A stretch of 32,657 bases of DNA, taken from contig QMXD01000004.1 in NCBI GenBank assembly GCA_003661965.1, positions 1 to 32,657 of the forward strand, read 5' to 3'. Shown here piece by piece: positions 15,616-23,744 of the stretch. The stretch's first letter is position 1. Each line of letters starts with the position of its first letter. The stretch is from Candidatus Hecatellales archaeon. GTDB taxonomy: Archaea; Thermoproteota; Bathyarchaeia; Hecatellales; Hecatellaceae. A program made the position numbers and the translations under genes. Below the pieces are notes generated by a model, which worked only from the letters and a program-made list of their open reading frames with translations, had not been told where the DNA came from and made no database searches.

Positions 15616-16739
15616 AACTCCGGAAAACCCTTTTTCTTCCACCTCTCCAAAAAACTTTTTAACTCTTTAAAGGTCTTAAAAACCCTTGTTGAATGTGCAA
15701 TAATCCATGGGCTTGGATTTTTTAGTTTACAAACAATAAACGTCGGCTTCCCCCTACTCCTAGCATAAAAAAGCTCCATACATGTTCCAGCAGAAACTTT
15801 TGGCATATATGCAACAAGAAAGTCACATCTAGCAATATCCTCCAAATCTCTCCTAACAAACCCTTTAACAGGAACCTTTTCCCACCAAGCCTCACCCCTA
15901 TAAGAATAAAAAACTTTTTCACGTTCCCATGGATCTAAAACCTCAAAACCCAAGCTTTTAAGCATTCTTCCAAGCCTACGCCTATAAAACTGTTTTTTCT
16001 CCATTCCTTGAATTGGACCTGAAAGAAAAACTTTTTTGCTGGTTTCCCTAAGCTTAAATAGGTCTGGCTTGTTTGTGACTATTCCATCAACACCAATCTT
16101 GGTTAGGTTTGTAGCCTCTTTTAAACTGTCAACAGTCCAAACATAAACCTTTAAACCTTTACCATGTGCCTCTTCAACCATCCTAGAATCCACATACTTA
16201 TATTCTGGGAAAATAAAGTCAGCCTTGCTTTTTAAGGCTAAACCACCAACATTTATGGGGTAACATCTAAAAATTATTCCTGTTTTAATTTTGCTGTTAA
16301 ACTCTTTAACCTTTTTTACGGTCTCATGAAAAAACGAGGTAACAATAACATCCTCAACAAAACCTTCATCCTCAAAAATTTTTGTAACCTTAGCCTCATA
16401 ACCAGGCTTTTTAAGTTCTACAACAAGTTTTGCTTTCCCTTTAACAGTATCAATAACCTCTTTAAGTGTTGGAATTTTTTCTCCAAGCCCAGCATCAAGC
16501 CTCCTTAATTCTTCCAAAGTTTTTTCTTCAACATAGCCACTCCCATCGGTTGTTCTGTCAACAGTTTCATCATGGATAACAACAAAAAAACCGTCTTTGC
16601 TTAGTCTAACATCAACCTCAACCATGTCAGCCTTAAGCTCTAAAGCTTTTCTTATAGCCCTTAAAGTGTTTTCAGGCTCGTAGAAGCTTGCACCCCTATG
16701 AGCAACAATTTTAACCTTATCTTCCAACATTGCAACCAT
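15612..16739 (-). CDS. Glycerophosphodiester phosphodiesterase fused to a nucleoside 2-deoxyribosyltransferase-like domain
   Basis: A 375-residue protein. Residues 9-235 are a GDPD TIM barrel: IVAHRGASFYEPENT with His14, EVDVRLSKDG with Glu41/Asp43, VIHDETVDRTTDG with His56, KLVVELKKPG, and VYVWTVDS plus DGIVTNKPD near the end. Residues about 242-375 have a nucleoside 2-deoxyribosyltransferase-like fold: KVFLSGPIQGM, VLDPWE, CDFLVAYMPKVSAGTCMEL (the candidate catalytic Glu lies in CMEL) and KPTFIVC. GDPD hydrolyses glycerophosphodiesters to glycerol phosphate and alcohol. The second domain normally acts on N-glycosidic bonds or serves in nucleotide clearance. The two domains are continuous in one frame. 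I know of no standard pairing of these two. ATG 16739 is used; ATG 16730 is possible. Confidence 0.85.
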   Translation of the reverse strand: MVAMLEDKVKIVAHRGASFYEPENTLRAIRKALELKADMVEVDVRLSKDGFFVVIHDETVDRTTDGSGYVEEKTLEELRRLDAGLGEKIPTLKEVIDTVKGKAKLVVELKKPGYEAKVTKIFEDEGFVEDVIVTSFFHETVKKVKEFNSKIKTGIIFRCYPINVGGLALKSKADFIFPEYKYVDSRMVEEAHGKGLKVYVWTVDSLKEATNLTKIGVDGIVTNKPDLFKLRETSKKVFLSGPIQGMEKKQFYRRRLGRMLKSLGFEVLDPWEREKVFYSYRGEAWWEKVPVKGFVRRDLEDIARCDFLVAYMPKVSAGTCMELFYARSRGKPTFIVCKLKNPSPWIIAHSTRVFKTFKELKSFLERWKKKGFPEF

Positions 16740-16794
16740 AAATTAGTTTTGTAGAACCTCTATTTTTCTTTGTTTAAACATAAATAGGTTATGT

Positions 16795-17322
16795 TTAGGG
16801 GAGAAGAAGCCTAACCAGTTTTTCAGGTAGGTTATCCCGATTTTTAAACGTTACCTCAAAAATTTTTACGTTAGGATTCTTTTTTATCGAGTCTATTAGG
16901 GTGTCTCTAGCCCTATAATGAACCGTTCCAAGCAGAGGTTTTATGTTGTCTAGGGCGGTTTTAACTGTCTCCCTAAACTCGTTTGAAAAAAGCTCCATAG
17001 GTCCAACCTCATCAACCACAACAACATCAGCCTCCCTTAAAGCCCTTCTAATAGCTTCAACCCCAACCTCAACCAAATCTTTAAGATTAACAACATATTT
17101 TCCAAGTTTAGGACCAGAACCTTGAAGAGTTGCCAAAAAACCTTTTTTGCCTGTTAAAACATCTATAACCTCAAAACCAATTCTTTTTCCCTCTTTTCTA
17201 ACCTCAAAGGTTAACATTCCACCAACAACCATACCCCTATCCTTTAAAGCTGAAACAACCCTTTTTATAACGGTTGTTTTACCTACCCCCGGAACCCCTG
17301 TTAAAAAAACCTTTTTAACCAT
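16795..17322 (-). CDS. Nucleoside-triphosphatase, THEP1 family
   Basis: A 175-residue P-loop protein with Walker A GVPGVGKTT at residues 8-16 and Walker B VVVVDEVGPMEL at about 98-109. The intervening GGMLTFEVRKEGKRIGFEVID and the late GTVHYRARDTLID are characteristic of the archaeal THEP1/NTPase family (COG1618). Characterised members hydrolyse NTPs slowly in vitro, and the biological role is unclear. It lies 28 bp downstream of tyrS on the same strand, and 55 bp upstream of the GDPD fusion, so the three may be co-transcribed. Confidence 0.92.
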   Translation of the reverse strand: MVKKVFLTGVPGVGKTTVIKRVVSALKDRGMVVGGMLTFEVRKEGKRIGFEVIDVLTGKKGFLATLQGSGPKLGKYVVNLKDLVEVGVEAIRRALREADVVVVDEVGPMELFSNEFRETVKTALDNIKPLLGTVHYRARDTLIDSIKKNPNVKIFEVTFKNRDNLPEKLVRLLLP

Positions 17323-17350
17323 TGTCGGCTTCTCCCAGCCAAATTAAAGG

Positions 17351-18480
17351 TTAAAGCCTACTAATCCTTTCAACCATTTTTTCTTTACCCTTAAAATATG
17401 CACGTACAGGTTCAAGCATTTTTGTTAGGGTTTCTACAACACTGTTTTTTAGGTCTAGGGGGTGAATTTTCCCTTCAACATAGCTTTTTTCAAGTTCCTC
17501 GTAGCTTGAAAACTCTACAGAGCCACCGTATTTTGCTTCCCTTTCAATAAGAAAGCTTTTTTCCCTAGCAAAAACCACATATTTTACTATTTCTAGTATA
17601 GGGTTTCCCTCAGCCTGTCTTGGTGGACAATATGCTCCAAGAATTTTGCTTTTTATATCCTCTGGAGAATCATGGATAAATATACATCCTTTAGGCTTAC
17701 TTTTAGACATCTTAGTTCCAATCTGAAGGCTAAGCCTCTCATTCTCATCATAGTGGGCTTCAGTTTTCTCGGAAAAACCAGCTAAACCAAGCAAAAGATG
17801 GCTGTGGAGACAAACAGGCTTCTTAACCGAAAGCTTTTCCGCTGTATCCCTAGCCAACATATGGGCTTTACGTTGATCCATCCCTGCACATGCACAGTCA
17901 ACCTCCAACATAAAAATGTCCGCCACCTGCATACATGGGTAGAATAGGTAGGCTGTTTCAACATCTGTTGGTTTTAGTTCTCTTCCCATGATTGGGAGGC
18001 ATCGGATAACCCTTGGAAGGTTTGATTTTTTAGCAACTCTTACGACGGTTTCCCAGTATCCATCCTTTTTTACAAGGTCTGAAGCCCAAACATATTTGAC
18101 TTTGTCTTTTGTTAAGCCTATAGAGGAGAAGGCTTCAATAAAGTATTCTCCACAATCTCTTATGGTTTGCATATCTCCCCCAAACTTGTTGTTTATCCAT
18201 GCATGCCAATCAGCTAAAAGAATTGTAAAGTCAAATCCAGCTTCAACCATATCTAAAATCTTGTAGCCACATACAAGCCCAGTTCCTATATGCATTATTC
18301 TGGGTGGTGAACCCTTCTTATTCCAGCCGAAATTTAAGGGTTCAACCACTATCCAGAAGGCTCAAAACCCCAGTAGGCTTTAGGTTTAGCCTCACACTCT
18401 AAAAGGTTTTTTAGCTCCTCATAGGTTATAATCTCCTCCAAGTTTCTTTTAACAAGCTCCAACTTTTCCTCCAAATCCAA
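17351..18480 (-). CDS. tyrS: Tyrosyl-tRNA synthetase, interrupted by a probable bulge-helix-bulge mRNA intron
   Basis: Two exons, 18480-18351 and 18297-17351, join to 1077 nt and 358 residues, a normal archaeal/eukaryal-type TyrRS. Exon 1 gives KLELVKRNLEEIITYEELK and ends AYWGFEPSG. Exon 2 continues MHIGTGLVCGYKILDM (HIGH motif), LLADWHAWINNK, GMDQRKAHMLARD (tyrosine and tRNA site), KMSKSKP (KMSKS) and HPLDLKNSV. Read without splicing, codon 44 is TAG and exon 2 is out of frame. Removing 53 nt (18350-18298) makes codon 44 TTA (Leu), restoring the expected FEPSG-L-MHIG. Start is TTG 18480, with GGAGG 10 nt upstream. The alternative of GTG 18349 inside the intervening sequence would lose the N-terminal 43 residues of the active-site fold. 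Confidence 0.88.
18298..18350 (-). other. Probable archaeal BHB intron in tyrS mRNA (53 nt)
   Basis: On the minus strand, CTGG (18356-18353) pairs with CCAG (18303-18300) as a 4-bp central helix. Bulge ATA (18352-18350) lies on the 5' strand and bulge AAT (18299-18297) on the 3' strand, which is the canonical arrangement. The intron helix continues with GTGG/CCAC and TGAACCCTT/AAGGGTTCA with one unpaired T. The outer exon helix is weaker, GCCTT/AATGC with one mismatch. Cutting after the second nucleotide of each bulge removes 53 nt and restores the TyrRS frame exactly. Such introns are cut by the tRNA-splicing endonuclease. They are well known in archaeal tRNA and rRNA, and rare in mRNA (cbf5 is the classic case). 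Confidence 0.85.
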
Positions 18481-18565
18481 AAAACATCATCCTCCATACC
18501 GTTAATCTTTCAACAACCTAACAAAAAACTTAGGTTAAATCTAGGTTTAAACTTTATTTTACGGT

Positions 18566-18792
18566 TTTAGGGGGGGTTGTCGCCCGAATAACTAACACTT
18601 AGCTTCACTGTTGAGCTTTACGCTCACCTCTGCTAAGCTCTCTCGTATCGGGCTTTTCTCCCCTTCCTACCGCCACCCCTCCCAATGTCCCACGGCTGGG
18701 TTTATCCGCCCTCATCGATAGCGCCCATTTCGAGTGGACGCTTCCTAGGTTGGACTCCGCTCCGCGGATTAAGGGGGAGGGGTGGTTTCAGC
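18566..18792 (-). ncRNA. Unidentified GC-rich structured RNA between pheT and tyrS
   Basis: The 351 bases between pheT and tyrS hold no gene but about 225 nt of high GC with strong self-complementarity. On the minus strand CCACCCCTCCC (18788-18778) pairs with GGGAGGGGTGG (18683-18673). Inside are ATCCGC/GCGGAT, GCGTCCA/TGGGCGC with a 7-nt loop, and CCCA/TGGG. A second domain has GCCCGA/TCGGGC enclosing GCTTAGC/GCTAAGT and GAGC/GCTC. That second hairpin is followed by G then ACA, and its internal loop lies 16 nt above the ACA, the geometry of an H/ACA guide. I do not find the conserved cores of RNase P or SRP RNA. The strand is uncertain: a TATA-like TTTAAACTT at 18546-18554 could also start a + strand transcript near 18571. 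Confidence 0.5.
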
Positions 18793-18831
18793 AAGAAAAA
18801 TGCAGTAAGCCTATGCTCTTAAGCTTTTTGG

Positions 18832-20520
18832 TTAGGTTTGGGAGCTATAAATGTTTAGGGGTTCGGTTAGGTCTAATTCAAAAGCGGCAATAGGGTTTGG
18901 TATCCTAAAGTTTTCCAAGATTTTTGGGTGGATTTCTCCGAGGATGACAGCCTCTTTTCCCCTAATCTTTATTGAGGCTACTCTTCCAGGTATAAAGCTT
19001 GGATGTTCTGTTGGTTTTATCTCCCAATCCTCAATTTTAAGGTTTTTAAGTAGCATGTAAACTATGGCTTGAATGTTTTCATAGCTTGCCTTATAGTCAC
19101 ATATTGCAGCTGCAACCCTTAACTCGTTTCTTGTTTTTGTTTCAGAATCCTCGTCAGGAACAACAACATCTCCACACTCAAAAACTTTTTGTGGATATTC
19201 AACATGAACGTTTGCTGAGAGAAAGCTTAAGATTCCTGGTAGAAGCCATCTTCTAACAACAGAAAACTCTGAGGTTTTTGGGTTTAAAAGCTCTATAAGG
19301 TCAAGTTTTTCAAAACCCATTTTTGTTGTTTGGTTTTCCATGCTTGTTAAAACATAGGTTGCAATTTCTTGGAAGCCAAAACCAACCATAAGCTCCCTAA
19401 CCTTCCTCATAAACCTTGTTTTTGGAAGCTCCCTACCATAGGTTAGGGTTGGGGGAAGTTCAGGTTTAAGCTTATCATACCCATAAGCCATTATCAGGTC
19501 TTCAACAAGGTCTATCTGATGTAAAATGTCGCAACGGTAGGATGGGATTGTAAGCAGAAGCTTTTCTTTACCCTTAACCTTCACATTAAATCTTGCCTTT
19601 TTCGCAAGTTTAACTAAGGTTTTAAGGTTTACGTTTAAACCTGAAACACTGTTAAAATAGTTTAGGTTAAGCTCAGCCTTAAACGGTTTTAGGGTTGCAA
19701 ACCAAACAACCCTTTTCTTATACCCTCTAGGATAAAAAACTTTAACACTTTCAACAATTCCACCTCTTTCAGCCAAGTTTGAAACTAGGATGTTTAGGGT
19801 TTGTTCTACTGGTTGGAGGCTTAAACCTGTTATGTCTATAAACAGGTTTTTTGTTGAGGTTGTTACCTTGGTGTATTCTCCGTTTATTATTGGTGGCATG
19901 GATAAAACCATACCTTTAGAGTCTAGAAGGATGGGGTAACGTGGAAGATTCTCTAAAATCCACCCATACTTTTTACCTTGATAGGTTTGCTCCAAAATTT
20001 CTTTGGCTGAGAGTGGTTTTGTCCCATCTAAAGGTATAAACCTTATTTTTTCAGGTTCTAAGGCTGTATAGGTTATTGGAGGCTTAACCACATCAAAATT
20101 ATGAACACCAATAGCAACCATCCTACGTTTCCTACCCAAGGTTTCATGAAGTTTTTCCTGAATCTGGATTAGCTGTTGGAAGGCTTCCTCTGTAAGCCTA
20201 ACATTCCTTACGACAGCCCCAACCACATAAGGTCTAACATCCCTAACCTTCTCATCAACCTTAACCACAACCTTTCCCCTTCTAACCTTGTAGGTTGGGA
20301 GACCTGTTTTAATCCCAAAAAACCCTTTAAGTGTTCTTGCAACACCCTCAACAGAAAACATGTCAGGTCTGTCAGCATTAACCTCAATGGTTAACTGTTT
20401 TTCAACAACAGATTTAACCTCACATTTTACAAGGGGTAAAACATATTCTAAATCCTTTAAAGGAATTTTTCTACCTAAAAGTTCACATAGGTCATCGTAT
20501 TGGATGGTTATGGTTGGCAT
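18832..20520 (-). CDS. pheT: Phenylalanyl-tRNA synthetase beta subunit
   Basis: A 562-residue archaeal/eukaryal-type PheRS beta chain. It begins PTITIQYDDLCELLGRKIPL. It has the B3/B4-type editing and substrate region (ADRPDMFSVEGVARTLKG; PPIINGEYTKVTTSTKNLFI), a B5 domain (VKGKEKLLLTIPSYRCDILH), DLVEDLIMAYGYDKL, and the class II-like core ending in the EHPSFIPGRVASI segment. It pairs with PheS to charge tRNA-Phe and edits mischarged tRNA. It starts at ATG 20520 with GAGAGGTG upstream, 4 nt after pheS, a clear operon. The structured RNA follows it. Confidence 0.95.
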   Translation of the reverse strand: MPTITIQYDDLCELLGRKIPLKDLEYVLPLVKCEVKSVVEKQLTIEVNADRPDMFSVEGVARTLKGFFGIKTGLPTYKVRRGKVVVKVDEKVRDVRPYVVGAVVRNVRLTEEAFQQLIQIQEKLHETLGRKRRMVAIGVHNFDVVKPPITYTALEPEKIRFIPLDGTKPLSAKEILEQTYQGKKYGWILENLPRYPILLDSKGMVLSMPPIINGEYTKVTTSTKNLFIDITGLSLQPVEQTLNILVSNLAERGGIVESVKVFYPRGYKKRVVWFATLKPFKAELNLNYFNSVSGLNVNLKTLVKLAKKARFNVKVKGKEKLLLTIPSYRCDILHQIDLVEDLIMAYGYDKLKPELPPTLTYGRELPKTRFMRKVRELMVGFGFQEIATYVLTSMENQTTKMGFEKLDLIELLNPKTSEFSVVRRWLLPGILSFLSANVHVEYPQKVFECGDVVVPDEDSETKTRNELRVAAAICDYKASYENIQAIVYMLLKNLKIEDWEIKPTEHPSFIPGRVASIKIRGKEAVILGEIHPKILENFRIPNPIAAFELDLTEPLNIYSSQT

Positions 20521-20524
20521 ATTT

Positions 20525-22033
20525 TCACCTCTCCCTCAAAAAATCAAGCCTTTTAGAGTGGAGTTCCCTAATATCGTCAACCCCAAGCTTAACCATAGCA
20601 AGCCTATCAACACCAATCCCCCAAGCCAAAACAGGATACCTAACACCCAAAGGTTTAGTAACCTCAGGTCTAAACATTCCAGCCCCAGCAGCCTCCATCC
20701 AACCAATCTTTGGATGATAAACAAAAGCCTCAACACTAGGCTCTGTAAAGGGGAAGTATCCAGGCTTAAACTCAACCCTTCCAATGTCTAAGGCTTTAGC
20801 TATCTCAGACAACATACCCAACAAATGTTTAAACGTCAAATTTTTGTCAACAACAATCCCCTCACAATGGTAAAACTCCATCGCATGTTTAGCGTCAAGA
20901 ACATCTGGACGGAAAACCCTTGAAACACAAAACATTTTAATGGGAGGATTCTTATGTTCTGAAAGAAATCTTGCGGATACGGCTGTAGTTTGGCTTCTCA
21001 TAACAAGTCTTTTTGCAACCTCAAAACTCCATTTGTATCTCCAACCCCTAGAACCTGTAACCCAACCATTCTCATGGGTTTTTTTAACCCTTTCAACAAG
21101 CTTTTTATCCTTTAAAACCCCATACCTAGGATTTTTTATCTGGTAACTGTCATGAATTTCTCTTGCAGGATGGTCTTGAGGCTGAAATAAAACATCAAAA
21201 TTCCAAAGCTCAAGCTCAACATAAGGTCCATCAGCCTCCTCAAAACCCATAGAAACAAGAATCCTTTTAAGCTCATCAAGAAACTCTAAATAAAAATGTT
21301 TTTTTCCAGGATAAATTTTTGGTGGGGTTGCTGTAACATCATATTCCCTAAATTTTGTTTCACGCCACCTACCAGAAACAATAAGTTCACTTGTTAACGC
21401 TGTTACTTCCTCCTCAAAAACTGGTTTAACTTCTCCGCTTTCAAGCTTAACCAAACCGTTTTCTGTAAGCCTAACAACCCTATCAACAAAAACCTTCTCT
21501 AAAACAAGCTTCCTTTTTTTAAGCTCGTTAACTGTGGCTTCTTCTTCTTGGCTAAGATTTTTTGATTTAACCTCACCCTCAACAAGAATCCTACGTAAAA
21601 GTTTTTCATCTCCTCCTTTGCTGGGTTTGGTTTCCACCCTAACCTTTACAACATCACCCTCTCTAACAATTTTACCCCAACCCTTCCTAACAATCCATCC
21701 TAAAGCAATTTTGACGGTGTCCTCAGAAAGGTTTGAATTTTTAACTATGTCTTCTAGGGTTGCCTCCCCACCAAGCATTAAAACAGTTTCAACAACCCTT
21801 CTCTCAGGTAAACCCTCTAAAGCATAACTTTTTCCCTCATCCGTTAGCCTATAGGAGGCTTCCTTTAACTCAAAAGTTTGAACATATCCTTCCTGCTCTA
21901 AACCTAGAATGCTCCTCATAACTGCTGAATGGTCTAAACCTAAGGTTTCACATATCTCCCTAACAGTTACCTCCATGTTTTTTTCTTTAGCAAACCTTAA
22001 AATTTCATAGCTTACCCTATCCACCCTTTCCAA
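20525..22033 (-). CDS. pheS: Phenylalanyl-tRNA synthetase alpha subunit
   Basis: A 502-residue PheRS alpha chain. Residues 1-200 carry the winged-helix DNA/RNA-binding repeats usual in archaeal and eukaryal PheS (REICETLGLDHSAVMRSILGL and similar). The class II catalytic core follows: QPQDHPAREIHDSYQI, VFRPDVLDAKHAMEFYHCEG (motif 2), FKPGYFPFTEPSVEAFVYHP and AWGIGVDRLAM (motif 3). Together with PheT it charges tRNA-Phe. Start is TTG 22033, which gives the complete first winged helix. It is first of the pheS-pheT operon, with the unknown gene 22066-22446 32 bp upstream on the same strand. Confidence 0.95.
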   Translation of the reverse strand: MERVDRVSYEILRFAKEKNMEVTVREICETLGLDHSAVMRSILGLEQEGYVQTFELKEASYRLTDEGKSYALEGLPERRVVETVLMLGGEATLEDIVKNSNLSEDTVKIALGWIVRKGWGKIVREGDVVKVRVETKPSKGGDEKLLRRILVEGEVKSKNLSQEEEATVNELKKRKLVLEKVFVDRVVRLTENGLVKLESGEVKPVFEEEVTALTSELIVSGRWRETKFREYDVTATPPKIYPGKKHFYLEFLDELKRILVSMGFEEADGPYVELELWNFDVLFQPQDHPAREIHDSYQIKNPRYGVLKDKKLVERVKKTHENGWVTGSRGWRYKWSFEVAKRLVMRSQTTAVSARFLSEHKNPPIKMFCVSRVFRPDVLDAKHAMEFYHCEGIVVDKNLTFKHLLGMLSEIAKALDIGRVEFKPGYFPFTEPSVEAFVYHPKIGWMEAAGAGMFRPEVTKPLGVRYPVLAWGIGVDRLAMVKLGVDDIRELHSKRLDFLRER

Positions 22034-22065
22034 CCCGCCTAAACATAGTCTAACAAATCTATTTT

Positions 22066-22446
22066 TTAGCTTTTCCCAGTTTTCTTAAACATTTCTTCTG
22101 TGATTATTCCAGCCTCAACAAGTTTAACAACAGCATTTACACTTGCCTCCCCAACAAGCCTTCCAATATCACCTCTTTTATGCTCCCATCTAAGCTTGGT
22201 TGAGCCGCTTTTAGAGTTATAAACAACACCAACAACATTCTCAACCCTAACAAAATCAACATCCCTAATCTTTCTAAGTGTAACCTTATCCTCAGCCTCA
22301 GCATAAACCAAACCTTTCCCACAAACCCTTTCAGGAAAAACCTTTTTATCCTCCAAATATTCTTTAGGCACAAAAGAATAACAACAGCTTAAAATCAAGA
22401 ATTTTCTAAAGTTTTCAAGTGGACATGTTAAATCGATAAATACCAA
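22066..22446 (-). CDS. Unknown conserved-looking protein upstream of pheS
   Basis: A 126-residue protein that I do not recognise. It starts with FIDLTCPLENFRKFL, contains the Cys pair in LSCCYSF, and a basic stretch VYNSKSGSTKLRWEHKRG. It ends with a helix, SVNAVVKLVEAGIITEEMFK, that could be a dimerisation or protein-contact helix. No membrane segments are visible. TTG 22446 follows a GGGG ribosome site by 6 nt. It lies 32 bp upstream of pheS and probably heads the pheS-pheT transcript. It is divergent from trpS (128 bp), which places it centrally in the aromatic synthetase cluster. A role in translation is only a guess from context. Confidence 0.6.
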   Translation of the reverse strand: MVFIDLTCPLENFRKFLILSCCYSFVPKEYLEDKKVFPERVCGKGLVYAEAEDKVTLRKIRDVDFVRVENVVGVVYNSKSGSTKLRWEHKRGDIGRLVGEASVNAVVKLVEAGIITEEMFKKTGKS

Positions 22447-22574
22447 GGTTTTCCCCTAACCATTAAACATGCTCATAGGAGGCTTCTCCTAAAAAAGGCT
22501 TTACCCAAACCTTTAAAGGGTTTATGGTAAACTTTATCTTTTCCTGAATAAAATATCCATCAACCGTTAGGACG

Positions 22575-23708
22575 GTGAACCTATTGTCATCCGACGAGGA
22601 AATGGTTGTAACACCATGGAAGGTTTCAGGAAAAATAGACTATGAAAAACTTATAAGACAGTTTGGAACCCAACCCCTAACAAAAGAAATCCTAGAAAAA
22701 CTCAAAAAACATGCTGGAAGCCTCCACTACCTAATAAGAAGAGGATTCTTCTTCTGCCATAGAGACTTTGACCTCATACTAAACCTTTACGAGCAAGGTA
22801 AAAAATTCGTTTTATACACTGGGAGAGGGCCTTCAGGTCCTGTTCATCTTGGTCATTTGCTTCCGTGGATTTTTACTAAGTATCTTCAGGATGCTTTTGA
22901 TGTTAAGCTTTATTTTCAGATGACTGACGATGAAAAGTTTCTTCTCCACCATGATTTTACGGTTGAAAGGTCTGTAGGCTACACCTACGATAATGCTTTG
23001 GATGTTATAGCTATAGGGTTTGAGAAGGAAAAGACAAGGATAATTTCCGACATAAAAAACATTAGGGCTTTATACAACATCGCGGTTAAGGTGGCAAAAC
23101 ATGTAAACTTTTCAGTTGTTAGAGCTGTTTTTGGTTTTGAGGAAAGCACAAACATAGGGCTAATATTTTTCCCAGCAATTCAGGCGGCACCATGCTTTCT
23201 AGAGTCAGTTTTAACTGGTGAAAATGTTCCAGCCCTAATTCCAGCAGCCATAGACCAAGACCCATACTGGAGGGTTACAAGGGATGTTGCACCTAAGCTT
23301 GGATTTTATAAGCCTGCCCAAATCCATAGCAAGTTTTTGGCTGGGCTTGGTAAAGGTGGGAAAATGTCTGCCTCCCAGCCTGAAACATGTATTTTTACCA
23401 CGGATTCTCTTGAGGCTGCTGAAAAAAAGGTTTTTAATGCTTTTACAGGTGGGCAGCCAACAGCCCAAGAACAAAGAAGGTTTGGTGGAAACCCTGAGGT
23501 TTGCACAGTTTACCAGTATATGCTTTATCTTTTTGAGGAGGATGATGGGAAGGTTAGGGAGCTTTGGGAAAACTGTAGGTCTGGAAGGATAATTTGTGGG
23601 GAGTGTAAAAGTATTCTTGCTGAAAGAGTAAAAAAGTTTCTTTTGGAGCATCAAAAAAGGAGAGAAAAAGCTAAAGATGTTGTTGAAGAATATTTTTTGA
23701 AGGATTAA
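22575..23708 (+). CDS. trpS: Tryptophanyl-tRNA synthetase
   Basis: A 377-residue archaeal/eukaryal-type TrpRS. It has an N-terminal VTPWKVSGKIDYEKLI extension, the class I signature YTGRGPSGPVHLGH (HIGH) at about residues 78-91, LPWIFTKYLQDAF, and FQMTDDEKFLLH. The tryptophan-binding IPAAIDQDPYWRVTRDVA and KMSASQP (KMSKS equivalent) lie in the last third. It charges tRNA-Trp. GTG 22575 is the longest sensible start; ATG 22602 is possible and would begin at VVTPWKV. It is divergent from the 22446/pheS operon and co-directional with the PP-loop gene at 23745. Confidence 0.95.
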   Translation: MNLLSSDEEMVVTPWKVSGKIDYEKLIRQFGTQPLTKEILEKLKKHAGSLHYLIRRGFFFCHRDFDLILNLYEQGKKFVLYTGRGPSGPVHLGHLLPWIFTKYLQDAFDVKLYFQMTDDEKFLLHHDFTVERSVGYTYDNALDVIAIGFEKEKTRIISDIKNIRALYNIAVKVAKHVNFSVVRAVFGFEESTNIGLIFFPAIQAAPCFLESVLTGENVPALIPAAIDQDPYWRVTRDVAPKLGFYKPAQIHSKFLAGLGKGGKMSASQPETCIFTTDSLEAAEKKVFNAFTGGQPTAQEQRRFGGNPEVCTVYQYMLYLFEEDDGKVRELWENCRSGRIICGECKSILAERVKKFLLEHQKRREKAKDVVEEYFLKD

Positions 23709-23744
23709 TTAGGGTTAAACCTATCCTATTTTTAGGGTTTTTGG

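Noticed and set aside
17351-18349. Complete TyrRS starting at GTG 18349 with no intron.
   Set aside because: It would lack the 43 N-terminal residues that are plainly encoded just upstream in another frame, and would start with sequence that has no family similarity.
18566-18792. RNase P RNA: CR I-like AGGAAGCGTCC, CR II-like ACAGTGA, and GGCTTA just outside at about 18805.
   Set aside because: The order is wrong, the CR I-like segment is taken up in a local hairpin with TGGGCGC, and GGCTTA cannot form helix P4 with it.
18566-18792. SRP (7S) RNA.
   Set aside because: No domain IV motif (GGAAG loop with AGCAGC-type partner) is found on either strand, and the length is short.
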